56,233 nt of DNA from Acetobacterium sp. KB-1 (GCF_003260995.1 NZ_CP030040.1:2529207-2585439); one strand, 5' to 3'. Shown: positions 1-8,775, counted from the first letter of the stretch. Program-made: numbers and translations. The notes: generated by a model from the letters alone, not told the origin.

Positions 1-321
1 CACCCCAGCGGGCAAAACAAACATAATTCCCAGGGAAATCAATAATAGAATCCCCATCCCAAGCAATTCCGGAAATAATGCCGCCGCAATTGTTTCTCTA
101 ATTTTAAATTTTATCGGCTGCAGCCACTCTCGTAAAGACACATGGTGTTTTTTAAAGTGATATAACATCCAACCGATGGGAAAAAAATAAAGCGCCAAGG
201 TTCCGGCAAACGACATGACATACGAACTCGCTAACCCCAGCAAATTAAAGAGGATCAAACTTAACACCAATGTAAGAATAGTTCCCAAAATCAGATACCG
301 ATACTTCATGTTTTTTAACAT
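1..321 (-). CDS. CPBP-like integral membrane protein, N-terminal part (runs off left edge)
   Basis: The gene reads leftward and leaves the window, so only about 107 N-terminal residues are visible. They hold at least three hydrophobic stretches: one right after the start, one ending in a YFFPIGW segment, and one starting at ELLGMGILL. Short basic loops containing KKHH and REWLQP lie between them. This resembles the N-terminus of CPBP-family membrane proteases, but the diagnostic EExxxR and HxxxH motifs would lie outside the window, so the family is only a guess. The ATG at 321 is the simplest start. An in-frame TTG at 330 is better spaced behind a GAGGG ribosome site. Confidence 0.6.
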   Translation of the reverse strand, partial: MLKNMKYRYLILGTILTLVLSLILFNLLGLASSYVMSFAGTLALYFFPIGWMLYHFKKHHVSLREWLQPIKFKIRETIAAALFPELLGMGILLLISLGIMFVLPAGV

Positions 322-364
322 CGTGATCAATTTCAACCCTCATTTCATATTTTTATGTTTCAAA

Positions 365-440
365 CAGTATCGCCTACTCGAAAGATAGGCACCTAAGACC
401 AACTTATACGGATGCCAGTCATCTTTAATCGATAACTTCA
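365..440. other. Possible structured RNA element in intergenic DNA
   Basis: The gap between the CPBP-like gene and the lipoprotein gene contains a hairpin at about 371-389. Its stem is GCCTA/TAGGC with an inner TC/GA pair closing a GAAA tetraloop on the + strand. It is followed by CCTAAG (392-397) and TATACGG, which resemble the two sides of an 11-nt tetraloop receptor. On the minus strand the same DNA would be the leader of the CPBP-like gene. I could not match it to a known riboswitch class. Confidence 0.25.
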
Positions 441-494
441 TGACATCCGTCTTTCCTAAGGGTCAGAGAGGATATTATGATCCTGTAAATCAAC

Positions 495-1346
495 TTATTT
501 GACAATACCCGAGAGTGCCGTTTCATAATGCTTTCGGCTTTCTGGTTGCATCGCATTATCCAGGCGCAAAAGGACATTTCCGGCCTGGTAGGTAGACCCT
601 GCCACATCAGAAAAAACACTTAAATAATCAAAGCGCTGCTTCGCTACCGTATAATCCTGATAAACTTCGACTGATCCACCCAAGGGTTCACTCTGATTTT
701 CCGCCTGTACAATGGACGTATCTTCAAAGCGGGCGGCCTGGGCCAATTGTAGATTCGGTTGTTTCAATAAGCCACTTGCATAAACAGGATCAGTATAAAC
801 AACCACTTCCCCAATCGGTTGGCCCGCTTCTTTTAGCTGCTCAATGATTTCCTGTGGTGACAGGGTACAAAAAATTTGCGCATCCTGCTTTTCTTTTTCT
901 TTCTGACTTTTAGCCGCTAAAATAAAATCCTCAAAGCTGAATCGCTCGACCTTTTTATATTGGCTATCATAAGCGGTTTTTCCTTCTCCGGAATCCGAAA
1001 AAAGATAGAGGGTTTGTTCCTCTATTTTAAACCGAATCCGCCTTTCTGGCGTATCGATATCATCTAAACGCAACACCAGGGTATTTTTATCATTATGCCA
1101 CTCACCTTCTGATATCGTCAGCTTTCCATCATAACCATTATAAAAGCTCACGATACCATTTTCGTTAAAGACATATCCTGTCATTGCCGTATCATTTAAC
1201 GCCCCTTCGCGGGGCACCAATTCCCAATTACCAGTGAGGGTATCCTTGGCACAACTCGATAGTACCAACAGAGCACAAACCAGGAACAGGAGTGTCATCA
1301 TCCATTTAGTGTTTTTTCTTGACTGCTTCTTTTTTCTTTCTGACAT
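495..1346 (-). CDS. Lipoprotein of unknown function
   Basis: This 283-residue protein starts at MSERKKK, because GGAGG lies 7-9 bases upstream; a longer frame to 1388 lacks a ribosome site. A basic N-terminus is followed by a hydrophobic stretch and an LSSC lipobox, so it should be lipid-anchored on the outer face of the membrane. The mature part begins with a TGNWEL segment and short beta-rich repeats typical of small lipocalin-like or DUF-type binding domains. The second half (about 160-283) contains charged KEKEK sequence and looks like a separate domain. No catalytic motif is visible, and no function can be assigned. Confidence 0.85.
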   Translation of the reverse strand: MSERKKKQSRKNTKWMMTLLFLVCALLVLSSCAKDTLTGNWELVPREGALNDTAMTGYVFNENGIVSFYNGYDGKLTISEGEWHNDKNTLVLRLDDIDTPERRIRFKIEEQTLYLFSDSGEGKTAYDSQYKKVERFSFEDFILAAKSQKEKEKQDAQIFCTLSPQEIIEQLKEAGQPIGEVVVYTDPVYASGLLKQPNLQLAQAARFEDTSIVQAENQSEPLGGSVEVYQDYTVAKQRFDYLSVFSDVAGSTYQAGNVLLRLDNAMQPESRKHYETALSGIVK

Positions 1347-1419
1347 ACTTTTCCTCCGTATGTAAAGGAAAAACAAAGAGGGAATCATTCTTATTCATCT
1401 CTTTATTTCACTTACTGCC

Positions 1420-2088
1420 TTATTTTATTGCAAAAAAGACCGCAAAATTCAGATATTTGAAGATGCAGTCCGCTTTTGAAAATCCTTCACTAAGAAGCCA
1501 GGCCAGTTGATCATTAAGCGGTGCAGTTTGATCAAAAGAGGTGCGGTGATAATAGGCGGCCAGTTCTTCTTCAGTAACATCACTTTTTCTAACAAAATCA
1601 TGCCAAATACCAATGATCTGCTCTTCAAGTTCCGGATCAGGGCTCAATACCTGATCGGCATTGACGAAGATGCCATTTTGAGTAAGACTTGAAAAACAGT
1701 TTTTAAAAAGCTTTTTCTTCTTATCATCTTCCAGATGGTGGATGGATAAGGCTGATACAATGGCATCATATTTTTCGTCGAAGGTGTGACTGGTATAATC
1801 ATCGGCAATATAGTGCATCTGATCCCGACCCTCAAAACGTTGCTTAGCCAGATCAAGCATGTTCTGGGCTTGATCAATCAGGGTGATCTGAGCCTTAGGG
1901 TAAGCTGCCAGCACAAAGGCTGACATCAGCCCCGTCCCCGCCCCAAGATCAAGTACTTTCGGCGTATCGGTATCAAAGTTTAATAGATCGATAGCCGATT
2001 GATAAAAAGTATCATATAGGGGAATGAAATGCCGCCGGTTGGCATCATAATCTTGACTATACTGGTTAAAAACGTCTTTTAAATGCAT
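1420..2088 (-). CDS. Class I SAM-dependent methyltransferase
   Basis: This is a 222-residue cytosolic protein. Motif I of the Rossmann fold is LDLGAGTG at residues 46-53, followed by the acidic end of strand 2 in LIDQAQNM and by a DAIVSALSIHHL segment typical of Ubie/UbiG-like methyltransferases. The fold therefore binds S-adenosylmethionine; the methyl acceptor cannot be deduced. The start has an AGAGGA ribosome site, and the gene lies 56 bp downstream of the unknown 205-aa gene on the same strand, so the two may be co-transcribed. Confidence 0.88.
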   Translation of the reverse strand: MHLKDVFNQYSQDYDANRRHFIPLYDTFYQSAIDLLNFDTDTPKVLDLGAGTGLMSAFVLAAYPKAQITLIDQAQNMLDLAKQRFEGRDQMHYIADDYTSHTFDEKYDAIVSALSIHHLEDDKKKKLFKNCFSSLTQNGIFVNADQVLSPDPELEEQIIGIWHDFVRKSDVTEEELAAYYHRTSFDQTAPLNDQLAWLLSEGFSKADCIFKYLNFAVFFAIK

Positions 2089-2144
2089 TGTTTATCCTCT
2101 TTTCGTTGTCATTGATTGTCCGGGTACCACCGATTTTCTTGACC

Positions 2145-2762
2145 TTATACCAATCGATCAAGGGCATTGTTTGGATTTGCGTTACTCTCTGCCAAACCAT
2201 CATTTTCCTGTTGACCTGCTCTTGCTGCCGCTCCCCACGCCGCATTATATATCGAGCACATTTCCATTTGACGACCCGTTTCTGCCTTTGTACCAAACAT
2301 CGTCCAACCGCCATTTGAATAGCTTGCAACCATTTCGCCATTGCCATCATAAAACTCAGCGTATTCTACACAATCCGATTCTTTTTGATACTTTATTTTT
2401 CCTTCAAAGAGTAAAGCAATCCAATCAATCGGTTTTAAAATATCCAGGTCATTTTTCGAACCTTTTTTTAATGCTTCCTTTAAACCTTGCGTAATAATTC
2501 GATTCCGATCTGGGGATACTTCCGAAACATAACTTTTGGCCAATTTGTTAAATCCCGCTGATTCATTCTGAACTTTTCCAGCTTGCTGATCCTTAATTGC
2601 TTGCGCGATTATTGCCTGCTCATATTCAGAATCACTCGTTCCTGATTGCTTTTTTGTATTGACATGGACATCCGTAAAATCCGGCAAACGAACCCCAGCA
2701 ATTTTTGCTGTTCCAGAGAATACCCGATTCTGAGTCGCATAATTATTATTGGTAACATACAT
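2145..2762 (-). CDS. Conserved-looking hypothetical protein, 205 aa
   Basis: I do not recognise a named family. The protein has no signal peptide or membrane segment. Its N-terminal third is polar and rich in Asn, Lys and Gln. The C-terminal half contains a compact motif, GGWTMFGTKAE, followed by MCSIYNAAWGAA. The layout resembles uncharacterised Firmicutes proteins that carry this Trp/Cys/Tyr pattern near the C-terminus. An AAGGAGG site eight bases before the ATG supports the start. It precedes the SAM methyltransferase gene, which may be functionally linked. Confidence 0.75.
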   Translation of the reverse strand: MYVTNNNYATQNRVFSGTAKIAGVRLPDFTDVHVNTKKQSGTSDSEYEQAIIAQAIKDQQAGKVQNESAGFNKLAKSYVSEVSPDRNRIITQGLKEALKKGSKNDLDILKPIDWIALLFEGKIKYQKESDCVEYAEFYDGNGEMVASYSNGGWTMFGTKAETGRQMEMCSIYNAAWGAAARAGQQENDGLAESNANPNNALDRLV

Positions 2763-2852
2763 GATAGATCCTCCTTATTATTTACCTTAACTCTTTTTAT
2801 TTATTGTAAACCCAATCATCTTTTTATGCAAATTTTATCAACCGTTTTTGAA

Positions 2853-2893
2853 AGTGATCTAGTCACTGAATAAATATCTCCCTTGGCTATAAT
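2853..2893 (+). promoter_or_regulatory. Promoter and operator-like palindrome upstream of the Fe-alcohol dehydrogenase
   Basis: A consensus -10 box TATAAT lies at 2888-2893; the -35 position (2865-2870) is poor. A perfect interrupted palindrome, AGTGA-TCTAG-TCACT, spans 2853-2867 and would cover the -35 position, where a dimeric regulator could act. The regulator is unknown. Confidence 0.45.
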
Positions 2894-3015
2894 CAATACA
2901 AGAGAACTAAAAAACGACCTTGCCGACACAACACAACCTTTCATAAATGGATGCGTGCTCTACTCTTACTGTTTTGCATAGAAATAAAAATAAAAATTCA
3001 AAGGAGAATAATCAA

Positions 3016-4179
3016 ATGGCTGTTGCAGATCAAGTTTTTGGGTATTTCATGCCCGTCGTGAATTTAATGGGACCCGGTGCAGTAAAAGAAGTTGGTGAAC
3101 AGGCAAAAGGTCTTGGTGCAAAAAAAGCGTTAATTGTAACCGATGAAGGCATGACAAAAATGGGCGTGGCGGATCAGGTCAAAGATATTATTGAGGCTTC
3201 TGGACTGAAGGTCGTTATTTTTTCAGGTGCCCAGCCAAATCCAACTGATCTTAATGTTGCTGATGGTTTAAAGGTTTTTACCAAACAAAATTGTGATTTG
3301 ATTGTATCCTTAGGTGGTGGCTCCTCACATGACTGTGCAAAAGGAATCGGCCTAGTTGCCAGCAACGGCGGCAGCATCCGTGATTTTGAAGGCGTAAATA
3401 AAAGCACCAAACCAATGACCCCACTCATTGCCATTAATACAACCGCTGGTACCGCCAGTGAAATGACACGTTTTTGTATTATAACAAACTCAGAAACCCA
3501 CGTTAAAATGGCCATTGTTGACTGGAGAGCGACTCCAACCGTCTCAATTAATGACCCCGTTCTTATGATGGGCATGCCCGCAGGTTTAACCGCCGCGACC
3601 GGAATGGACGCCTTAACACATTCGGTTGAAGCATATATGTCAACCATTGCTACCCCAATAACTGACGCTGCCGCATTAATGTCAATGAAGCTCATCGGCG
3701 AAAACCTTCGTCAGGCCGTCGCCAACGGCCAAAACTTTGAAGCCCGAAACAATATGGCCTATGCACAGTTTTTAGGCGGCATGGCATTTAATAATGCCAG
3801 CTTAGGTTACGTACACGGAATGGCACATCAACTGGGCGGCTTTTATGATCTCCCTCACGGTGTATGCAACGCCATCTTGCTCCCCCATGTTCTTAAATAC
3901 AACCTTAACAGCAATCCCAAACGCCTCAGCGATATTGCAGTTGCTTTAGGCGAAAACATTCACGGTCTTTCTGTCCGAGATGCCGCTGAAAAAGGGGTAC
4001 ACGCCATTATTCAGCTTTCACAAGATGTTGGAATTCCAACCGGCTTGACCGAGCTTGGGGTCAATGAAAAGGATTTCGAGCTTATGGCTGAAAACGCCAT
4101 GAAAGATGCCTGTAGCGGAACCAATCCAAGAACCGCAAAACTAGAGGACGTCATTCAGATCTTTAAAGATGCGATGTAA
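3016..4179 (+). CDS. Iron-containing (group III) alcohol dehydrogenase
   Basis: This 387-residue protein interconverts alcohols and aldehydes with NAD(P)H in the cytosol. It has the family's GGGSSHDCAKG nucleotide-binding loop, the GTASEMTRF segment, and the metal-binding region running from GMDALTHSVEAY to HGMAHQLGG and DLPHG. The length is normal for the DhaT/ethanol dehydrogenase family. The start at MAVADQV follows AAGGAGAAT; an upstream in-frame ATG at 2947 has no ribosome site. In an acetogen it could oxidise ethanol or a similar alcohol to the aldehyde. It is monocistronic: it has its own promoter-like -10 box and a strong terminator downstream. Confidence 0.95.
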   Translation: MAVADQVFGYFMPVVNLMGPGAVKEVGEQAKGLGAKKALIVTDEGMTKMGVADQVKDIIEASGLKVVIFSGAQPNPTDLNVADGLKVFTKQNCDLIVSLGGGSSHDCAKGIGLVASNGGSIRDFEGVNKSTKPMTPLIAINTTAGTASEMTRFCIITNSETHVKMAIVDWRATPTVSINDPVLMMGMPAGLTAATGMDALTHSVEAYMSTIATPITDAAALMSMKLIGENLRQAVANGQNFEARNNMAYAQFLGGMAFNNASLGYVHGMAHQLGGFYDLPHGVCNAILLPHVLKYNLNSNPKRLSDIAVALGENIHGLSVRDAAEKGVHAIIQLSQDVGIPTGLTELGVNEKDFELMAENAMKDACSGTNPRTAKLEDVIQIFKDAM

Positions 4180-4280
4180 TTATCGCACCCTCAATACCGA
4201 CAAACAATTATAACAAAGAACACCTTTATTCCAGACAAAAAAAAGAAGAACGCTAAGAAAAATTTTCTCAAACTATCAAA

Positions 4281-4315
4281 GAACCCGGTTTTCAAATTGA
4301 AAATCGGGTTCTTTT
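4281..4315 (+). terminator. Rho-independent terminator of the Fe-alcohol dehydrogenase gene
   Basis: The arms GAACCCGGTTTTC and GAAAATCGGGTTC form a long stem with a short loop, followed by TTTTC. Confidence 0.85.
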
Positions 4316-4592
4316 CGTGATCAACAAACTTGACATGGGCATCATAACATGGGGATGTTTTGTTCGTCATGTTATCCCGGCCGATTAGTCATCATCTTCT
4401 TCCCCAAACCATTCAATTTCAGATGACTTCTCCAATAGATAATCACCATTTTTATCAAATTAACTTGACCTGTCTGGATCATGGTGATAAATTCTAATTA
4501 TAAAATTAACGGTAGTTGGGGGAAGTGTCTTGGGCTTTACTTTAGCGTTTGTACATTCTGCAATTACCAGAAAAAATATTGGAGGTTATCTT
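4316..4592 (+). promoter_or_regulatory. Intergenic region with probable promoter of the DUF3788 gene
   Basis: TTGACC (4465-4470) and TAAATT (4488-4493), 17 bp apart, form a plausible promoter for the following gene. Further upstream an inverted repeat, ATAACATG (4344-4351) and CATGTTAT (4368-4375), has no assigned role. I see no coding sequence here. Confidence 0.4.
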
Positions 4593-5021
4593 ATGGAATG
4601 GAGTCAGTATTTTGAACAGGATCATGAGCCAACACTCGCCGAGATGATCAGTTTCGTCAATAATCCTCTCTGGATTGCTTTGCAAAGCTTTATTGAAGCC
4701 ACCTATCACATCAAACCGATCATGAATTACAGCCGCTGTTCCGCCCAGCGTGGCTGGAATCTGAAGTACCGGAAAAGCAGCAAATCCCTTTGTGTGCTCT
4801 ATCCAATGGATGGTTATTTTATCGCACTGGTGGTGATAGGAAACAAGGAACTCACTGAAGCTGAAGCGTATCTTCCCCAGGCCAGCCCTGAAATTCAAGA
4901 GCTATTTGCCCGAACGCCTTTTGCTGCCGGGGGCCGATGGCTGATGATTCCCGTGACCTCTGAACGAATTCTGGAAGATGTAAAAAATCTGATTCAAATC
5001 CGGGTCCAGCCCAGACTGTGA
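4593..5021 (+). CDS. DUF3788 family protein
   Basis: This is a 142-residue soluble protein. It shows the family's Trp/Tyr pattern: a conserved FIEATYHIKP helix, a KYRKSSKSLCVLYP strand pair, and a C-terminal GGRWLMIPV followed by a basic helix. The biochemical role of DUF3788 is unknown. The chosen start, MEWSQYF, is eight bases after a TGGAGG ribosome site; the upstream extension to 4530 lacks one. The gene stands alone between a promoter-like sequence and the tRNA-Ser gene on the other strand. Confidence 0.85.
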   Translation: MEWSQYFEQDHEPTLAEMISFVNNPLWIALQSFIEATYHIKPIMNYSRCSAQRGWNLKYRKSSKSLCVLYPMDGYFIALVVIGNKELTEAEAYLPQASPEIQELFARTPFAAGGRWLMIPVTSERILEDVKNLIQIRVQPRL

Positions 5022-5071
5022 TGGCTTCATTTGTCTATCCTGATGGGTATCCCTTAATCGCTAAAGAACCA

Positions 5072-5095
5072 CAAAAAAAACAGCCGAGCGGCTGT
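5072..5095 (-). terminator. Terminator of the tRNA-Ser gene
   Basis: Read on the minus strand, ACAGCCG and CGGCTGT form a compact hairpin followed by eight T residues, just downstream of the tRNA. Confidence 0.75.
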
Positions 5096-5131
5096 GTTAT
5101 CACTTTTTTTAATTTTTACTAATTTTTTAAA

Positions 5132-5221
5132 TGGCGGAGAGAGAGGGATTCGAACCCTCGGTACGCTTACACGTACACACGCTTTCCAGGCGTGCTCCTT
5201 CGACCACTCAGACATCTCTCC
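5132..5221 (-). tRNA. tRNA-Ser (anticodon GGA)
   Basis: The 90-nt gene has a GGAGAGA/TCTCTCC acceptor stem, discriminator G and an encoded CCA. The anticodon loop is CTGGAAA and gives GGA, which reads UCC and UCU codons. It has the long variable arm expected of tRNA-Ser (a TACG/CGTA stem) and a T arm with GGTTCGAATCC. A terminator follows. Confidence 0.97.
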
Positions 5222-5351
5222 TCAGGTAGAACAAAAAACGATTCAAATTTTTCATGCTTACTGATTATACGGCAGACCGAGATAAAAGTCAATCATTTCT
5301 TTGCACCTCCATTTTTTTCGCCAATTGATATAAATCACCGATAAAGTTCTT

Positions 5352-5389
5352 AAAAAGCGGCGCTTTCCCAATGGTAACCGCCGCTTTTT
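5352..5389 (-). terminator. Terminator downstream of the CotH gene
   Basis: The arms AAAAAGCGGCG and CGCCGCTTTTT flank a loop of about 16 nt. It can work in both directions but lies immediately 3' of the leftward CotH operon. Confidence 0.8.
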
Positions 5390-5428
5390 AGTGTTTGTTA
5401 ATCTGTCAGTTTTCTAACCCGTATCTGC

Positions 5429-7393
5429 TTATCGTTTGTAAAGTTTTGTCGCCAGAATGCCCAAAACCAACAGCAGACAAGAGCCGCCTAGCAGTATCAG
5501 GGTCCACAGATTATCATTTGTTGTTGTCGCACCATTGGGATTAAAGCGATTATTTTGCTGGCCGTCCGCATTGGCCGGGGTGGTTTGTCCCGCCCCTGTC
5601 TGATCCCCGGCAACAGTTGTTGATTCCGTGTCCGCTCCTGGTTGGTTGGCCGGTTTTTCCATTTCCACATCACCGTCGGATTGGTTTGGGGGTTGACCTT
5701 TGGCCGACTGCCAATTGGTTTCTGTTGGTGTCTGACTTGTTACATCGGCACTTGCTGTTGATTCTACACTTAGATCTGTCGGTACTGAGATGCCCCTGGC
5801 CATCCCGCCGCCCATACTGCTACCCATTGCCGAAACATCCAGACTGCTGGCATCGATTAGAGTAGCCGGTTGGGCAGTCTGGCCGTCGGTGGTTGCAGGA
5901 ATGCTGCCCTCCAACTGACCGCTAATACTCTGTGCCCGAAGATCACAAAACTGTTCTAGTACTGAAACCCCTTCCTGATACTCTTGGTAGGTGCAAAAAG
6001 CCGTAGGGTCTTCTTTTACATATTCGGAGATCAGAGCCACGGCGGCATCGATGGTCTCACTACATTGGCCGCTGTCAAAGTAACCGGAGATAAATTCTGC
6101 AAAATACTGGTGATATTGCGCCAGGTATTCTTCATTCGAGAGCAGTTGATTAAGCAGCGGCCGCTCTTCCATAGTGGTGCCGGATACCGGGGTATCGATG
6201 GGATAATTCACCAAGGCTGTGGCTTCATCGGTACTGACCGCTGTTGCCGTCATGTTGCCGCCACCCATTCCACCCATGAAGTTACTAAAAGCCAGATTAT
6301 AATCCCAGGGGATCACCGATAGCTGGCCATCCACTTCCCGGAGGTAATAATTGTGCTTCATACTGCCGGTATAGCTGTCAAAATTGTCGACAAAATTATG
6401 GACCACAAAGTACTTAAGCACCGCTTCCACATCCACCACTGCTTCTAAGTTTTCGCTGGCATTAAGCTGTTTGATGGCTTCAATCAGACGCTTTTTGTCA
6501 CTGGTGGTAACATCAAAGACAGCCCCTGCCCAGATATTTTCATAACTGGACAAGTCATCATCTGAATAAATCAAAGCCACATCATCCCCTGAGAACCCAC
6601 CCATGTTCCCCATCTGAGTCATATCTGGCATCTCGGTCATGTCTGGCATCTGGCTCATATCCACCATTTCCCGGTCCCCATCTGTTCCCTGGGGCATTTC
6701 CGGCATATTGGTCATGTCCGGCCTCTCGCCACCACCCATTTCTCCACCGCCAACTTGCATACTGTCGGGTTTATAAATATTACTATCGTCCGACCCGTAG
6801 TTTCGCTGGGCAAAAGCTTCTTCCACCCCTTCCACCGCCAGATAGAGTCCAAAGTATTCACCATTTATGGATACTTTCACAAAACTGGTCAGGGGTGCAT
6901 CCACGCCCATATATTCCATCATGTCAAAGCAGAGATAATCCTTTAAATAGGTGTTGTCTGAGATAATATTGTTCAGGTTCAGCTTATCCAGTCCGTGATA
7001 ACTCAGGCTATCGTTATATTTGTCAAAATCAATTTTAAAACTGTAACGCTCCGAATCGCTGGCCGCCACACTAGACAAAGATGAATTACCTTTTGGTCGG
7101 ATGGCCACATTGCTCAGGGTTTCGCCATCAATGGTGACATCACAGATCTGATCGACTTCATCGGTTGCATTTTCTTGGAGATTGTTCCAGTCTGTTTCGC
7201 TTATTACTACATCAATGGTATGAACCTCGCTGTCATCAAATAATTCTGTCTCATAGCTCAGATCAACACTACTCCCGGCGGTAATCCCCACGCTTTCACC
7301 AAAATATGAGAAAACAATACCGATGATCAGGGTGATGATGCCAATGATTATGCAAATCCGTTCAATATTCTTGTGATCTGCCAATGCCGTCAC
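5429..7393 (-). CDS. CotH-family kinase-like membrane protein
   Basis: This 654-residue protein has an N-terminal membrane segment (about 11-30) and a C-terminal one (about 628-648), so the central part should lie outside the cytoplasm. The CotH domain includes RPKGNSS near 100, NLNNIISD near 140 and the hallmark KHNYYLRE...VIPWDYNLAF about 350-370, the region that holds the kinase-like active site in CotH. An unusual Met/Asp/Pro-rich insert (about 219-264) repeats DMTxMP-type units. The gene is last in an operon with the VTC and DUF4956 genes. Start choice: the GTG at 7393 overlaps the GAGG; an in-frame TTG at 7384 has better spacing. CotH proteins phosphorylate spore-coat proteins in Bacillus; here the target is unknown. 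Confidence 0.9.
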   Translation of the reverse strand: MTALADHKNIERICIIIGIITLIIGIVFSYFGESVGITAGSSVDLSYETELFDDSEVHTIDVVISETDWNNLQENATDEVDQICDVTIDGETLSNVAIRPKGNSSLSSVAASDSERYSFKIDFDKYNDSLSYHGLDKLNLNNIISDNTYLKDYLCFDMMEYMGVDAPLTSFVKVSINGEYFGLYLAVEGVEEAFAQRNYGSDDSNIYKPDSMQVGGGEMGGGERPDMTNMPEMPQGTDGDREMVDMSQMPDMTEMPDMTQMGNMGGFSGDDVALIYSDDDLSSYENIWAGAVFDVTTSDKKRLIEAIKQLNASENLEAVVDVEAVLKYFVVHNFVDNFDSYTGSMKHNYYLREVDGQLSVIPWDYNLAFSNFMGGMGGGNMTATAVSTDEATALVNYPIDTPVSGTTMEERPLLNQLLSNEEYLAQYHQYFAEFISGYFDSGQCSETIDAAVALISEYVKEDPTAFCTYQEYQEGVSVLEQFCDLRAQSISGQLEGSIPATTDGQTAQPATLIDASSLDVSAMGSSMGGGMARGISVPTDLSVESTASADVTSQTPTETNWQSAKGQPPNQSDGDVEMEKPANQPGADTESTTVAGDQTGAGQTTPANADGQQNNRFNPNGATTTNDNLWTLILLGGSCLLLVLGILATKLYKR

Positions 7394-7398
7394 CTCAC

Positions 7399-8070
7399 TT
7401 AATTCATAAATTCGCCGTTATAACTGACCAGCACGGCATGGTTGACATGATCCATCTCAACCACGTCGTTGATAAAATCGGTGTTGTCATTTTTCAGCCG
7501 CACTTCAATATTCAGTTCAACGCCTTCTTTGGACACCGTTTTATTTTTGATAATGCTCTTGGTAACGCTGTCGGCAATGAATTTTTTCACCGCTTCTTCG
7601 GCGTTCCGATCACTACAGTTAACCACCACAATATAAGGCAGCTCATTGGGTTTGCGATTGACAAACACCAGCAAGATAAGCCCAATCAGCACCGAACCAA
7701 GAATAGCCAGGGGAATCATTCCGGCTGACAACACAATCCCGGCGGCAATGGACCAGAAAACAAAGGCAATATCCAGGGGTTCTTTAACGGCGGTTCGGAA
7801 TCGGACGATCGAAAGCGCCCCAACCATCCCCAATGACAGCACCACATTACTGGTAATGGCCAGCATCACAAAGGTGGTGATCATACATAGGGCGATCAGA
7901 GTTACCCCAAAACCGGATGAGTACATGACCCCTTTATAGGTCTTTTTATGCACAAGATAAACAAACACTCCGATGCCAAAGGCCAGAATCATCGCCATGG
8001 CAATGTCGATCATCGATACCGATGTGACGTTTTCCAGAAAATTAGATTTGAAAATATCATTAAATGTCAT
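7399..8070 (-). CDS. DUF4956 family membrane protein
   Basis: The 223-residue protein has four hydrophobic segments in its first 140 residues, including one after IDIAMAM and a TIALCMI-like one. A conserved cytosolic loop, GALSIVRFRTAVKEPLDIAFVFW, is characteristic of DUF4956. A soluble C-terminal domain has ferredoxin-like alternating strands (VVVNCSDRNAEEAV and ELNIEVRLKND). The family is repeatedly found with VTC-domain proteins and CotH, as here: five bases separate it from CotH and about 30 from the VTC gene. Its function is unknown; a transport or scaffold role for the VTC protein's product is inference. Confidence 0.9.
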   Translation of the reverse strand: MTFNDIFKSNFLENVTSVSMIDIAMAMILAFGIGVFVYLVHKKTYKGVMYSSGFGVTLIALCMITTFVMLAITSNVVLSLGMVGALSIVRFRTAVKEPLDIAFVFWSIAAGIVLSAGMIPLAILGSVLIGLILLVFVNRKPNELPYIVVVNCSDRNAEEAVKKFIADSVTKSIIKNKTVSKEGVELNIEVRLKNDNTDFINDVVEMDHVNHAVLVSYNGEFMN

Positions 8071-8100
8071 TTAGTTACTCCCTCTTAGTTTAATAATTTA

Positions 8101-8775
8101 TCAGCTATAAATCCGGCTGGCCGCATATTTAGAAAAAGCCGTTTGCCGGCGGCCATCCAGTTGAATGATATTGGCAATGACCTCCGGGATAAACTGGTCG
8201 TACTTCACCTCCAGCAGAATCTGCTGATCCCCGGTGGCGACGGTGGGTAGATCGGGGTTGAACAAATCAGTACTGAACAAACCGGTGCGAATATCCCGGT
8301 CAATGGTGATCCGAACGTTTCCCGGCCTGTAAACAAAAGCCTCCCGATTATAATCGACAATGGTCTTGGGCTTAAGCTGTCCCGATTTCATTTTGGAGTA
8401 AAACTCCACCACCAGGGGCTCCTCACTTTTAGCCATCCAATCGGTGTCGTGGTCCAGGATGGCGGCGGCCTGATGCTTTGTGATCGTAGCTTTGATCTTT
8501 AAACAAAGACCATTGATCTTGCTTTTCTTTTCCAAGTTGATAAAGTTAAAATCCTTGTTGTAACAGCGAATCCTGAATTTCTCCCGGCGATTGATCCCGC
8601 TGATCTTGTCCTGTAGGGCAACATCGCGGTAATTATCAAAATACAGACTGCGGATCTGGTATTTGCCATCTTCATTGGTGTTTAAATCCGGCTGCATCAC
8701 TGCTTTTAATTTGCTGCGCAGAATCAGATAGTCTAAATAATTGATGTCATGTTTGTGTTCATGCCTGAATTGCAT
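8101..8775 (-). CDS. VTC-domain (polyphosphate polymerase-like) protein
   Basis: This 224-residue soluble protein matches the VTC catalytic fold, a tunnel of beta strands. Visible signatures are the RHEHKH N-terminus, RSLYFDN, RREKFRIRCYN, LEKKSKINGLCLK, VDYNREAF, ITIDRDIRTG and the final LLEVKYD. The basic residues and the Glu of these motifs bind polyphosphate and metal in the yeast Vtc4 polymerase. The same fold occurs in CYTH/triphosphatase proteins, so synthesis versus hydrolysis cannot be settled. It is first in the operon with DUF4956 and CotH; a strong AAGGAGGTG site precedes the ATG. Confidence 0.9.
   Translation of the reverse strand: MQFRHEHKHDINYLDYLILRSKLKAVMQPDLNTNEDGKYQIRSLYFDNYRDVALQDKISGINRREKFRIRCYNKDFNFINLEKKSKINGLCLKIKATITKHQAAAILDHDTDWMAKSEEPLVVEFYSKMKSGQLKPKTIVDYNREAFVYRPGNVRITIDRDIRTGLFSTDLFNPDLPTVATGDQQILLEVKYDQFIPEVIANIIQLDGRRQTAFSKYAASRIYS

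Noticed and set aside
3174-3695. 173-aa frame opposite the Fe-alcohol dehydrogenase
   Set aside because: It lies wholly antisense to a well-supported enzyme, has no ribosome site and shows no domain; it is a codon-bias shadow.
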